This document shows, in pieces, positions 51,603-60,378 of a stretch of DNA of 64,000 nt. Where the stretch lies: NCBI RefSeq assembly GCF_009932335.1, contig NZ_BLJF01000001.1, positions 1,612,001-1,676,000 of the forward strand, in the 5' to 3' direction. Position 1 is the stretch's first letter. Each line of letters starts with the position of its first letter. The DNA comes from Pseudomonas asiatica. GTDB lineage: Bacteria > Pseudomonadota > Gammaproteobacteria > Pseudomonadales > Pseudomonadaceae. The position numbers were made by a program, and so were the translations under genes. A model generated the notes under the pieces. The model saw nothing but the letters and a program-made list of their open reading frames with translations. It did no database searches and was not told the DNA's origin.

Positions 51603-52088
51603 ATGAAGTACTCCTCGATTCTGTTGTTGTCACTTGGCCTGCTGAGCGGCGTTGCGTCGGCAGGCGGCAATACCGAAGCAGGTATAGGTGGCGCATTGGG
51701 TGGAGTATTGGGCTCGGTAGTCGGCCAGTCGATCGGCGGCAGCACCGGCTCGGCAATCGGCGCCGGCCTGGGTGGTGCGGCCGGTGGTGCGGTGGGTGCC
51801 GACAAGCACAGCCGTGGCGAGGCGGCCATTGGCGGCGCACTGGGTGCAGCTGGCGGCAACGTGGTGGGTCGCAAGATGGGCGGCACCACTGGCAGCATGA
51901 TCGGCGCAGCAGCCGGTGGCGGTGTGGGTGGTGCCTTGGGCAACCACATGGGCCGGGAATACGATGACGAGAGCGGGCATCGCTACCGTGATTATGACGA
52001 CGATGACGACGACCGGGGCTGGCGCCGTCACCGCCACGACCGTGGCCATCATTATGGCTGGCGCAACAAACATCGCTACGACGATTGA
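51603..52088 (+). CDS. Glycine-zipper exported protein
   Basis: 161 residues. Signal peptide (SILLLSLGLLSGVASAGG), then glycine-zipper repeats (GIGGALGGVLGSVVGQSIGG, AIGAGLGGAAGGAVGADKHS, GGGVGGALGNHMG) capable of membrane-inserting helices, and a hydrophilic Asp/Arg/His tail (DYDDDDDDRGWRRHRHDRGH). Resembles YMGG-like outer-membrane/periplasmic glycine-zipper proteins. Function unknown; metal binding by the His/Asp tail is possible. Confidence 0.82.
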   Translation: MKYSSILLLSLGLLSGVASAGGNTEAGIGGALGGVLGSVVGQSIGGSTGSAIGAGLGGAAGGAVGADKHSRGEAAIGGALGAAGGNVVGRKMGGTTGSMIGAAAGGGVGGALGNHMGREYDDESGHRYRDYDDDDDDRGWRRHRHDRGHHYGWRNKHRYDD

Positions 52089-52138
52089 TCCCCGCGTTAC
52101 AGGCCCATCGCCGGGGGCTGGACGCAGCTGTCTCTCGG

Positions 52139-52969
52139 CTAGGTATCATGCGTGCTCTGCTGTAGCCACTCCCTCGGGCTTGCACCCACCTTGCGGCGAA
52201 AGGTGCGGGCCAACGCAGACGGGCTTTCGTAGCCGACCTCATCGGCAATCAGGGCGATGGGGCGGCCTTCGCGCAGCCGTTTCTGGGCAAGGCTGATTCG
52301 CCAGTTCGCCAGGTAATCGGCAGGGGTGATGCCCACGGTCTCGCGAAAGTGCGCAGCAAAGCTCGCGCGCGACATGCCTGAGCGGTCAGCCAACTCTGCC
52401 ACGGTCCAATTGTGCTGTGGCTCGTTATGGATACCCACGAGCGCACGGGACAGCTGTGCGTTGGCCAGCCCGGCCATCATCCCCGAAGCAATGCTGCGGC
52501 TGGCGATCAGATGGCGAAGTAGCTGAATCACCATCAACTCGAACAGCCGATTGAGAATGACATCCCGTCCACACTCGTCGCCGAAGGCTTCTTCGAACAG
52601 CCATTCGAGGGTGCCATCGAGGCCCTGCAATTCGCGCAACGGCTTGATGATGAAGTCCGGCAAGGCCTGGGTCAGCGGATTGTTGGCGCCACCATCGAAC
52701 TGCAAGGTGGCGCACACCAACTCCGCTTCGTCTGCTTCGATCGCCAGCAACTGATGCTCCTGCGGACGTACCGCAAGTATCAGGCTTGGCTCCGCCAGCT
52801 CCATGAGCTGACCACGTTTGTCACTGAAGGTCAGGCGACCCGAACGAAGCAGGTGCGCGTGGCCGGAACTTTGCTGCCCATGAAAGCGGGTCGTTCCACA
52901 AAAACCACCGTGGTGGAAGGTAGACGCATGCAGGTTGAAGTGCTTGAGCAGTGTCGATAGTCGGTCCAT
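52139..52969 (-). CDS. AraC-family regulator with cupin sensor
   Basis: 276 residues from ATG 52969. Residues 1-160 form the AraC_binding/cupin_6 sensor (LKHFNLHASTFHHGGFCG, TRFHGQQSSGHAHLLRSGRL); the C-terminal AraC HTH pair is VAELADRSGMSRASFAAHF and IALIADEVGYESPSALARTF. It is divergent from the AhpD-like gene (131 bp), which it most likely controls; this AraC/AhpD-like arrangement is common in Pseudomonas. Confidence 0.88.
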   Translation of the reverse strand: MDRLSTLLKHFNLHASTFHHGGFCGTTRFHGQQSSGHAHLLRSGRLTFSDKRGQLMELAEPSLILAVRPQEHQLLAIEADEAELVCATLQFDGGANNPLTQALPDFIIKPLRELQGLDGTLEWLFEEAFGDECGRDVILNRLFELMVIQLLRHLIASRSIASGMMAGLANAQLSRALVGIHNEPQHNWTVAELADRSGMSRASFAAHFRETVGITPADYLANWRISLAQKRLREGRPIALIADEVGYESPSALARTFRRKVGASPREWLQQSTHDT

Positions 52970-53099
52970 GGGGCGCTCAGGTTTGGACGATCGGTTGCAT
53001 AGATTCGACGATCTGAAGCCGAAAGGATAGTCGTCTTCCCTAGTATTGACTCCAGGCTTGATCGACAAGCTGGTTAATCACCCTACTGGAGAAACTACC

Positions 53100-53618
53100 A
53101 TGACTCGTATCGCTGCTCTCTCGCTGGACCAGGCCCCTGCTGGCTCGCGCACTGCCCTTGAAGGCATTCAGAAAGGCCTTGGTTTCATACCCAACGCCTT
53201 CAAGACCCTGGCTCACTCCCCAGCCGCTCTCAATGGATACCTGGGCCTCGCCCAGGCTCTGGGCAAGAGCTCACTGAGCGCCGCGGAGCGTGAAGTGGTT
53301 GCGCTTGCCACCTCGGAAATCAATGGTTGCGACTATTGCCTGGCCGCACACAGCTTTTTTGGTGCCAAAGCCGGCTTGAGCGATGAGGCCATTAGCCAGG
53401 CGCGTAGTGGCACGCTCAGCGCGGTCGCCGCGCTGGCGCATCAGATCACCGAAAGCCGCGGCCAATTGAATGACGATCAGGTCGCCGCAGCACGCGAGGC
53501 TGGTCTCAGCGATGGCAAGATCGTGGAGGTGGTGGCACAGGTCACGCTGTTGACCCTGACCAACTACCTGAACAACATCGCCACCACCGATATCGACTTC
53601 CCGCCGTTGGCACACTAG
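53100..53618 (+). CDS. Carboxymuconolactone decarboxylase family (AhpD-like) protein
   Basis: 172 residues. AhpD fold with the redox pair in NGCDYCLAAHSFFGAKAGLS (CxxC followed by His), as in alkylhydroperoxidase-like proteins. It probably reduces peroxides or serves as a thiol donor. Thirteen bases upstream of a glutaredoxin gene, so the two make a small redox operon under the divergent AraC regulator. Confidence 0.88.
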   Translation: MTRIAALSLDQAPAGSRTALEGIQKGLGFIPNAFKTLAHSPAALNGYLGLAQALGKSSLSAAEREVVALATSEINGCDYCLAAHSFFGAKAGLSDEAISQARSGTLSAVAALAHQITESRGQLNDDQVAAAREAGLSDGKIVEVVAQVTLLTLTNYLNNIATTDIDFPPLAH

Positions 53619-53631
53619 GAGGGCAACCGAC

Positions 53632-53886
53632 ATGAACCAGGTGACAATCTATACCACCCAACACTGCCCTTACTGCGTGAGCGCCAAGCGACTGCTGGCG
53701 CACAAGGGGGTCAGTGCCGTGGAAATCGATATCGAGGCTTCGCCGAACCATCTGGCCGAGATGCTGCTGCGATCCAGGCGCAGGACCGTGCCGCAGGTCT
53801 TTGTGGGGAGTGTCCATGTGGGAGGTTTTGATGATCTGAAACGCCTCGATCAAAAGGGCGAGCTCGAAGCACTGCTCAGTGCCTGA
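53632..53886 (+). CDS. grxC: Glutaredoxin 3
   Basis: 84 residues with the active site TTQHCPYCVSAKRLL (CPYC), the cis-proline turn RRTVPQVFV and the GGFDDLKRLD glutathione-binding end, the standard GrxC length. Reduces mixed disulfides using glutathione. Follows the AhpD-like gene and ends at a hairpin. Confidence 0.9.
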   Translation: MNQVTIYTTQHCPYCVSAKRLLAHKGVSAVEIDIEASPNHLAEMLLRSRRRTVPQVFVGSVHVGGFDDLKRLDQKGELEALLSA

Positions 53887-53915
53887 AGGGCTGATTCAGC
53901 GATATTTGCCTTTGG

Positions 53916-53948
53916 CCGTTAGCCGCCCTTGGCAAGGGCAGCTAACGG
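53916..53948. terminator. Bidirectional hairpin between grxC and the GlxA-type regulator
   Basis: CCGTTAGC (53916-53923) pairs with GCTAACGG (53941-53948), extended by CCCTT/AAGGG inside. It sits between two convergent genes. Confidence 0.7.
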
Positions 53949-54006
53949 TTCAAAGCGGTCACTTGCGATCCCTGTTTCACCGACGCTTCGTTGCACTCGT
54001 CGATGA

Positions 54007-55023
54007 TCAGCACTGAGCCGCAGCAACCTGCTTGCGTTCACCCATGGGAGAGACGCCGAAGAAACGGCTGTAGCATTTGGAGAAATGCGCCGGCGAAACG
54101 AAACCACAGGCAAGGGCGATATCCCGTACTTGCGATTCGCTGTGCAGTAACAGTTGTCGGGCGCGCGACAGGCGTAATTCAAGGTAGTACTGGCTAGGGG
54201 TACTTTGCAGGTGCTTGTGGAACAGGCGCTCCAACTGCCGAACTGAGATGTCGTTCAACTGCGCCAGTTCCTCCAGGGTCACAGGGTCTTCGAGATTGGC
54301 CTCCATGATGCTGACTACCTGGCTGAGCTTGGGTTGGGACGTCCCTAGCCGCTGTCGCAGGGGCACGCGCTGGCGTTCCTGCGAACTGCGAACGCGGTCG
54401 CACAACAGCAATTCGGCCGCATGTTCGGCAATCTCTCGCCCGCCGGGTTCGCGTGCGATCAGTTGCAGGCACATGTCCATTGATGCCACCCCACCCGAGC
54501 TGGTGTACCGGTCACGGTCAAGTTCAAACAACTGGCTGGAAATGATGATCCCGGGAAAGCGCTCTTTCAGCGCTTCGATATCTTCCCAGTGGATGGTGCA
54601 ACGGTAACCCGTGAGCAGATTGGCACGCGCCAACAAATGGCTACCCGTGCAAATGCCACCCAATGCCACTTGGTCATGGGCGAGCTTGCGCAGCCAGTTC
54701 AGGATGGCGCGGGTATTGTGGTCGGAGACGATGGGGTTTGGCCCTACCACAAACAGCATGTCCAGCTTGGGCGCATCCTTGATGGTGTATTCAGGCAGGA
54801 TGCGCATGCCGTTGCTGGCGCTCACCGGCTCCATGTCGGCGGCGATGATCAGTGTCTGGAACATGGCCCTGCGCGCAGCAAGGTTAGCCATGCGCAAGGT
54901 CTCCACCGCAGAGGCGAACCCGATGGTGGTGAAATTGGGGATCACCAGAAACCCGACGATCTTGGGTGTGGGGGCATCGACAGGGTAACCCGTGGCCAGC
55001 GGGGAGGATCTCGGCGTAGCCAT
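54007..55023 (-). CDS. GlxA-type transcriptional regulator (DJ-1/PfpI domain + AraC HTH)
   Basis: 338 residues from ATG 55023. The N-terminal DJ-1/PfpI-like domain (KIVGFLVIPNFTTIGFASAV, LGGICTGSHLLARANLLTG) precedes the AraC HTH (VTLEELAQLNDISVRQLERL, VRDIALACGFVSPAHFSKCY). This is the GbdR/SouR/CdhR class that senses quaternary amines, sarcosine or creatine. It sits next to the permease, creatininase and creatinase genes, so it is probably their activator. A second, damaged member of the class is at 57821. Confidence 0.87.
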   Translation of the reverse strand: MATPRSSPLATGYPVDAPTPKIVGFLVIPNFTTIGFASAVETLRMANLAARRAMFQTLIIAADMEPVSASNGMRILPEYTIKDAPKLDMLFVVGPNPIVSDHNTRAILNWLRKLAHDQVALGGICTGSHLLARANLLTGYRCTIHWEDIEALKERFPGIIISSQLFELDRDRYTSSGGVASMDMCLQLIAREPGGREIAEHAAELLLCDRVRSSQERQRVPLRQRLGTSQPKLSQVVSIMEANLEDPVTLEELAQLNDISVRQLERLFHKHLQSTPSQYYLELRLSRARQLLLHSESQVRDIALACGFVSPAHFSKCYSRFFGVSPMGERKQVAAAQC

Positions 55024-55246
55024 CAATACGACTCCTACAATGCAAGATGACGTGTTCAGCGCCTGTCTCCCGATACAGGCAATTTTTTGTGTAAAAGGGC
55101 TCCAAGCCTGCGGCGGCATACTACACGCAGCAATCAGGCTACAGGGTGCGCACTGGCCGATATTCGCCCCCTGTTTTCAGTTTGACGCAAAAAGGCGACA
55201 CCCTGCGAACGCATAGCCTTCGCAGGGCGAAGCGGCTGAGCCAGCC

Positions 55247-56632
55247 TCAGGCCGATTTGGTTGCGACACGGGGCAGTGGGCGCTTCCTGGGCGAGAAGAT
55301 CGAACTCATGCACACGATGGCAATTGCCAGCGCGCCGGTTGTCATTACTTCCATGCGGTGGCCGGGCATGATCAGCATCATTGCCAGAATCCCGATGATG
55401 GAGGCGACGACCAAGTAGCTCAGCCAGGGGAACAACCACATCTTGAAGGCCATGACCTCACCTCGACGAGCCATCTGCTTGCGCAGGATCAGTTGCGATA
55501 CCGCGATGGCCAGGTAGACCAGCAGTGCCACGGCACCGGAACTCGCCAGCAGGAAGGAGAACACCTCGTCCGGCGCAAAGTAGTTCAACGCGGTGGTAAG
55601 GAAGCCTACAGCGGTGCTGGCCATGACCGCGACGAATGGCACACCGGCCGATGAGGTGCGCTGGAGAACGGCAGGGCCGTCGCCACGTCTGCTCAGCGAG
55701 TAGACCATGCGCGATGCGGTGTAGATTGCCGAGTTGAGGCAGCTGGCCACGGCAATCAGCACGACGACATCCACGATCATCTTGGCGTGAGGGATGTTCA
55801 TCAGCTCAAGGGCCCTCTGATAGGAGCCGACCTGCACCAGCATGGGGTCGTTCCAGGGCACGATCGAGACGATCAGGAACACCGAGACGATGTAGAAGAT
55901 GCCCATGCGCCACACGACCGAGTTGGTAGCGCGGGTGATCTGTCTGGAGGGGTCCTTGGATTCTGCGGCGGCGATGGTGACGATTTCGGTGCCCATGAAA
56001 CTGAACACCGTGGTCAGCATGGCGCCAATCACCGCTGCCATGCCGTTGGGCATGAAACCGCCGAAGTCGTTGCTCAGCTTGGCCACGCCACTGACGCTGA
56101 GGTTTGGCACCACGCCGGTCAGGGCCAGCGCACCCAGGGCGATGAAGGCCAGTACGGCGATGACCTTGAGCATGGCGAACCAGAACTCGAACTCCCCGTA
56201 GCGCGCAACGCTGAACAAGTTGGTCAAGGTGAGCAGGGCAGTAACGGCCAGTGCGAATTCCCAGGTTTCGATCGCGGGGAACCAGGCATGCAGGATTGCC
56301 GCTGCGGCAATTGCCTCGATGGGAATGACCAGCACCCAGAACCACCAGTACAACCATCCAATGGTAAAACCGGCCGAACGACCCATTGCGCGTTCGGCAT
56401 AGGTGGAAAACGAACCGGTATCAGGGGAAGCAACTGCCATTTCACCGAGCATGCGCATGACCAGCACAACCAGTGTGCCGGACATGATGTAGGCCAGGAT
56501 GGCCGCTGGGCCGGCCGCTGCAATTGCATGCCCCGATCCGATGAAAAGGCCGGCACCGATAGCGCCGGCTATCGAGAGCATGGTGACGTGGCGCTGCTTG
56601 AGGCCGGGGGCCAGAGTTGAATGGCTGGACAT
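55247..56632 (-). CDS. APC-family amino acid permease (GabP-like)
   Basis: 461 residues from ATG 56632 (ATG 56638 also possible). Twelve membrane segments with the APC signature LSIAGAIGAGLFIGSGHAI at the start, then GEMAVASPDTGSFSTYAERA and the FSFMGTEIVTIAAAESKDP motif. Resembles the GABA/proline permease group. Position between the GlxA-type regulator and the creatininase gene suggests uptake of creatinine, creatine or sarcosine; the substrate is inferred. Confidence 0.87.
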   Translation of the reverse strand: MSSHSTLAPGLKQRHVTMLSIAGAIGAGLFIGSGHAIAAAGPAAILAYIMSGTLVVLVMRMLGEMAVASPDTGSFSTYAERAMGRSAGFTIGWLYWWFWVLVIPIEAIAAAAILHAWFPAIETWEFALAVTALLTLTNLFSVARYGEFEFWFAMLKVIAVLAFIALGALALTGVVPNLSVSGVAKLSNDFGGFMPNGMAAVIGAMLTTVFSFMGTEIVTIAAAESKDPSRQITRATNSVVWRMGIFYIVSVFLIVSIVPWNDPMLVQVGSYQRALELMNIPHAKMIVDVVVLIAVASCLNSAIYTASRMVYSLSRRGDGPAVLQRTSSAGVPFVAVMASTAVGFLTTALNYFAPDEVFSFLLASSGAVALLVYLAIAVSQLILRKQMARRGEVMAFKMWLFPWLSYLVVASIIGILAMMLIMPGHRMEVMTTGALAIAIVCMSSIFSPRKRPLPRVATKSA

Positions 56633-56715
56633 TATCATTACCCTTGTTGTTATAGATGGCGGGTTAACAGCTAATGCGAATCGTGCTCTGGTAGATCAAT
56701 GCGGTGTTGCGGCGC

Positions 56716-57489
56716 TTAACTGAATGCCTCGCGGACAGCGTTGCTGATGCCTTCGGTGCAGACACGCAGAATCAGTTCGCCTTTCTCGCGGCTGGCGCCT
56801 TTTGGCGATGACAAGGTTCCACACGCCGGCGTGCGCTCGGCAATGATCGGGAACACATCGTAGGGGGGGAAGGTGGCTGGCGGATGATCGATGGCACGGG
56901 CCAGGTCGACTTTCTCGGGGTGCAGGGCCAGCATCAACGAAGTCTCGAAGACGCCACCGTGTTCAATGTCCCAGCCGAGGAATCCGTCAGGGTAGAGTTC
57001 CTGGATGACCTCAGGCGCGTTGACGAAGTCCCAGTAGGACAGGACCACGACCTTGAAATTGGTGATGCCGGCATAACGGAGTTCGCGCAGCGCCAGGTCG
57101 ATGCCTTCCACGATGAACATGGAGTTCTCGTAGTGCCCGTTCATCATCACCAGCTGACGCGCGCCGTGCCGGGCCAGCTCCCTGATGATGTCCTGGATGG
57201 TATGTGTCAGTGTTGCGCCATCCAGGCTGGTGGTGCCGGGAAAGTGGTTTCCGCCGCCCGATTTTTGCTGCGACTTGTAGCCGTAGGCCAATGCGGGGAG
57301 CACCAGGCCGTCGACATTGCGCGCTACGGCCTTGCACAGCGCGGTCGGTAGCAGTACATCCACTTCCATGCACATGTGGTGGCCGTGTTGCTCCAGGGCG
57401 CCTACAGGCAAGAATATCGTGCTGCCGGATGCAACACGCCGGGCGTACTCGGGCCAGGTGAGTTCGCCAATTACAACGCTATCGTTCAT
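56716..57489 (-). CDS. crnA: Creatininase (creatinine amidohydrolase)
   Basis: 257 residues, highly similar to the crystallised P. putida creatininase. Metal ligands Glu33, His35, Asp44 (GALEQHGHHM, MEVDVLLP), His119 and Glu121 (NGHYENSMF) are all present, with the family stretch KSGGGNHFPGTTSLDGATL. It interconverts creatinine and creatine in the cytoplasm. Together with the creatinase at 58584 it gives creatinine to creatine to sarcosine plus urea. The sarcosine oxidase step is not in this window. Confidence 0.94.
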   Translation of the reverse strand: MNDSVVIGELTWPEYARRVASGSTIFLPVGALEQHGHHMCMEVDVLLPTALCKAVARNVDGLVLPALAYGYKSQQKSGGGNHFPGTTSLDGATLTHTIQDIIRELARHGARQLVMMNGHYENSMFIVEGIDLALRELRYAGITNFKVVVLSYWDFVNAPEVIQELYPDGFLGWDIEHGGVFETSLMLALHPEKVDLARAIDHPPATFPPYDVFPIIAERTPACGTLSSPKGASREKGELILRVCTEGISNAVREAFS

Positions 57490-57584
57490 CGGGTGGTCTC
57501 TCTATGTTCTTGTAATTGCAAAAGCTCGTCCGGTTTGCAGCAGTAGCAGATGTCCCAATTTGATCAGATCGCCATCGGCTGGAA

Positions 57585-57612
57585 TTGTCAGTTTCCGACC
57601 TGAAATTGACAA
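57585..57612. promoter_or_regulatory. Imperfect inverted repeat upstream of creatininase
   Basis: TTGTCA (57585-57590) pairs with TGACAA (57607-57612), with TTTC/GAAA inside. It lies in the 330-bp gap between creatininase and the damaged GlxA-like gene, about 100 bases from the creatininase start. A site for a GlxA-class activator is possible. Confidence 0.35.
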
Positions 57613-57820
57613 AAGCTGCCGTGGCTCTATCCCGTAGGTCACGGCATGCGTTGATTCACGAGTTCAGGGGCGGCGAAAACGTTCATGTCGGACGAACTGA
57701 TTTGCTTGCCCATTCTGTCTGGCAATTAGGGGTCGAAATCTGACATATCTGGCCAAGCAACTACCGGGACAATATTACTGTTCGCAGTAGACGCTGCGTG
57801 GGTAAAGTTGGAGGTAGTAC

Positions 57821-58384
57821 ATGCAGCAATTGACCGAAGTGGGCCAGCCATTGGCAAGCACAGTGCGCATTGGTTTCCTGTTGAGTGAAGGGTTTGATTT
57901 CTATGCATTAGCCGCCGCATTGGAGCCGTTGCGCATCGCCAATGAAGTTGCCCGGTGCGAAGTATGCCAGTGGCAGATCATCAGCCTTGGCGGCCGGCCG
58001 TTGAAGGCCAGCAACGGCATTTCCACGGCCACCGTGGAACTGAGCCAGGCAAAACCGCTGGATATACTCATTGTCTGCCCGGGTGATGAAATGCGTTCAC
58101 GCACAGGCACCCCGCACCTGCGCCACCGTGTATCGGGGCCGAAGGTGCGCTGTGCGGCAAAACAGATGACGTGGTGGTTGCCCACCGTTGACGATCACGC
58201 AGACCTGCCTGTCGGCCAGATCAAATGTGTGCATGCACCGGCCAGTGTTTCGGAACAAGTCAAGAAGACCCTGGCTTTGTTCCCGCCGTCTACATCCCAC
58301 CTGCTTGGAGTCAGCGAACTGGCAACGCTGATCGGCGTTTCGCGGCAACTTCTCGAGCGCTTGTTCGCGCACCGACCCCACTGA
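57821..58384 (+). pseudogene. GlxA-type regulator with internal deletion
   Basis: 187 residues. The first ~90 residues are a DJ-1/PfpI-type domain start (VRIGFLLSEGFDFYALAAAL, PLKASNGISTATVELSQAKP, LDILIVCPGDEM). The amidotransferase-like elbow (ICTGS) and most of the AraC domain are missing. After a scrambled stretch, the end (VSELATLIGVSRQLLERLFA) is the first HTH helix pair of the AraC domain, followed by a stop. Normal length is about 320-340. A large internal deletion plus truncation is the simplest reading. It lies upstream of the creatinase gene, where it may once have served. Confidence 0.75.
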
Positions 58385-58583
58385 ATCCTCACTATCGGTT
58401 GATTGCGCTGGCGCCTCGGATTCTGCGTCGCCTTTGCAGTGTTTGGCCTCGTTTGCAGGGCGACGGATCTGGTCATTTACGGGTCGGATTCGCGCAAAAA
58501 ACCATTCGGCTTATCTGGTCGAATGGTCACCAGTGGCACCGATAAACAAGTTTCTCCGCTGTTAACTACAAGGAATAAAAAAC

Positions 58584-59795
58584 ATGCAAATGCCAAAAAC
58601 CATTCAGATCAAGAACGGCGAAAAAGTCAAACCGACGTTCTCGCAACAGGAATATGCCAACCGTCAGTCCAAGTTGCGCACTTACCTGGCACAAAACAAT
58701 ATCGATGCTGCGGTCTTTACCTCCTACCACAATATCAACTACTACAGCGACTTCCTGTACTGCTCGTTTGGCCGCCCCTATGCACTGGTTGTCACTCAGG
58801 AAGCCGTCGTGTCGATCAGTGCCAACATCGATGGTGGCCAGCCATGGCGCCGTACGGTCGGTACCGACAACATCATCTACACCGACTGGCAGCGTGATAA
58901 CTATTTTGTCGCGATTCAGCAGGCACTGCCGAAGGCCGGGCGCATCGGCATCGAGTTCGACCACCTGAACCTGATGAACCGGGACAAACTGGCCTGCCGT
59001 TACCCGCAGGCCGAGCTGGTGGACATCGCCGCGCCGTGCATGCGCATGCGCATGATCAAGTCGGCTGAAGAACACGCGATCATCCGCCAGGGCGCCCGGG
59101 TAGCCGACATCGGTGGCGCTGCGGTGGTCGAGGCCCTGCGTGACCAGGTACCTGAGTACGAAGTGGCATTGCACGCTACCCAGGCGATGGTGCGTGAGAT
59201 CGCCCGCACCTACCCGGACTCCGAGCTGATGGATACCTGGACCTGGTTCCAGTCGGGCATCAATACCGACGGCGCCCACAACCCGGTGACCTCGCGCAAG
59301 GTCAACAAGGGCGACATCCTCAGCCTCAACTGCTTCCCGATGATCGCTGGTTATTACACCGCACTGGAGCGTACGCTTTTCCTGGACCACTGTTCCGATG
59401 AGCACCTGCGCCTGTGGGAGGTCAACGTCAAGGTGCATGAGGCTGGCCTTGAACTGGTCAAGCCCGGCATGCGTTGCAGCGACATCGCCCTGCAGCTGAA
59501 CGAGATCTTCCTGGAGCACGATCTGCTGCAATACCGTACGTTCGGTTACGGCCACTCGTTCGGTACGCTGAGCCATTACTATGGTCGCGAGGCAGGCCTG
59601 GAGTTGCGTGAGGACATCGACACCGTACTCGAGCCGGGTATGGTGGTGTCGATCGAGCCGATGATCATGCTGCCCGAAGGCCTGCCGGGAGCTGGCGGAT
59701 ACCGTGAACACGACATCCTGATCGTCAATGAGCACGGCAGTGAAAACATCACCAAGTTCCCGTACGGCCCGGAACACAACATCATCAAAAAGTGA
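58584..59795 (+). CDS. Creatinase (creatine amidinohydrolase)
   Basis: 403 residues, very close to P. putida creatinase. N-terminal domain (TSYHNINYYSDFLYCSFGRP) and the C-terminal pita-bread fold (aminopeptidase-P-like) are complete. The catalytic histidine is His232 in GINTDGAHNPVTSRK, the same number as in the structurally known enzyme. SHYYGREAGLELREDIDTV and GMVVSIEPMIMLPEGLPGAG complete the active site. It hydrolyses creatine to sarcosine and urea. A canonical terminator follows. Confidence 0.95.
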   Translation: MQMPKTIQIKNGEKVKPTFSQQEYANRQSKLRTYLAQNNIDAAVFTSYHNINYYSDFLYCSFGRPYALVVTQEAVVSISANIDGGQPWRRTVGTDNIIYTDWQRDNYFVAIQQALPKAGRIGIEFDHLNLMNRDKLACRYPQAELVDIAAPCMRMRMIKSAEEHAIIRQGARVADIGGAAVVEALRDQVPEYEVALHATQAMVREIARTYPDSELMDTWTWFQSGINTDGAHNPVTSRKVNKGDILSLNCFPMIAGYYTALERTLFLDHCSDEHLRLWEVNVKVHEAGLELVKPGMRCSDIALQLNEIFLEHDLLQYRTFGYGHSFGTLSHYYGREAGLELREDIDTVLEPGMVVSIEPMIMLPEGLPGAGGYREHDILIVNEHGSENITKFPYGPEHNIIKK

Positions 59796-59803
59796 CTGAA
59801 CCC

Positions 59804-59831
59804 GCCGCACAGTCAACCTGTGCGGCTTTCT
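59804..59831 (+). terminator. Rho-independent terminator after creatinase
   Basis: GCCGCACAG (59804-59812) and GGC-complement CTGTGCGGC (59818-59826) form a 9-bp stem with a 5-base loop, followed by TTTCT. Confidence 0.85.
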
Positions 59832-59887
59832 CCCTGCACCGGCGATTTGCGCGGTGCGCCTGAAGGCGTGAACCGCGGTTGACTGAA

Positions 59888-60268
59888 TTACGCCGGATAT
59901 AACTGCTCCTCTATCGAAACCGTGAGTGATGAAGTCTCTGCGCCGGTGTGGAGGGTGGTATCCGTTTCGATCAGCATGACTGCACATTCTTCCTCGGCAA
60001 TCGGCCGGTGTCGCATTTGCTTTGGAATCACGCAGAATTCTCCTGCGTTCAGGACAATGGTGCGGCTTTCGAGCTCGATGCGAAGCGTGCCAGAGACCAC
60101 CGTAAACATTTCGTCTTCATGTTCATGGGCATGCCAGACGAACGCGCCTTTCAATTTCGCAATCTTGATGAAATGGTTGTTGACGCGGCCGATGACCTTG
60201 GGCTTCCAGTATCCGGTCAGCGTATCCAGTTCATGTTGCAGGTTGATGCTGTCCACCGTGTTGATCAT
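59888..60268 (-). CDS. Cupin domain protein
   Basis: 126 residues. Single cupin barrel with the motif-1 metal ligands in WHAHEHEDEMFTVVSGTL and motif 2 in GEFCVIPKQMRHRP. Cytoplasmic; close to the mannose-6-phosphate-isomerase-like cupins. Divergent from the LysR gene over a 12-bp palindrome, so probably controlled by it. Substrate unknown. Confidence 0.83.
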   Translation of the reverse strand: MINTVDSINLQHELDTLTGYWKPKVIGRVNNHFIKIAKLKGAFVWHAHEHEDEMFTVVSGTLRIELESRTIVLNAGEFCVIPKQMRHRPIAEEECAVMLIETDTTLHTGAETSSLTVSIEEQLYPA

Positions 60269-60346
60269 GCGCGTACTCCCTTCTGCAAGTCAGTCTGAGG
60301 CTTGCAATCTAGAGCGGCGCGTGGCTTTTGCGTAGCGACGAATTAC

Positions 60347-60358
60347 AATACCGGTATT
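60347..60358. promoter_or_regulatory. Perfect palindrome AATACCGGTATT between cupin and LysR genes
   Basis: Twelve-base perfect dyad 20 bases before the LysR start and 79 bases before the cupin start. Position and symmetry fit a LysR operator. Confidence 0.5.
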
Positions 60359-60378
60359 AACACTGCTAATGGCCTGGC

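Noticed and set aside
51630..52073. Minus-strand frame opposite the glycine-zipper gene
   Set aside because: Mirror of a repetitive GC-rich gene; Ala/Thr/Val-rich with no signal peptide or domain.
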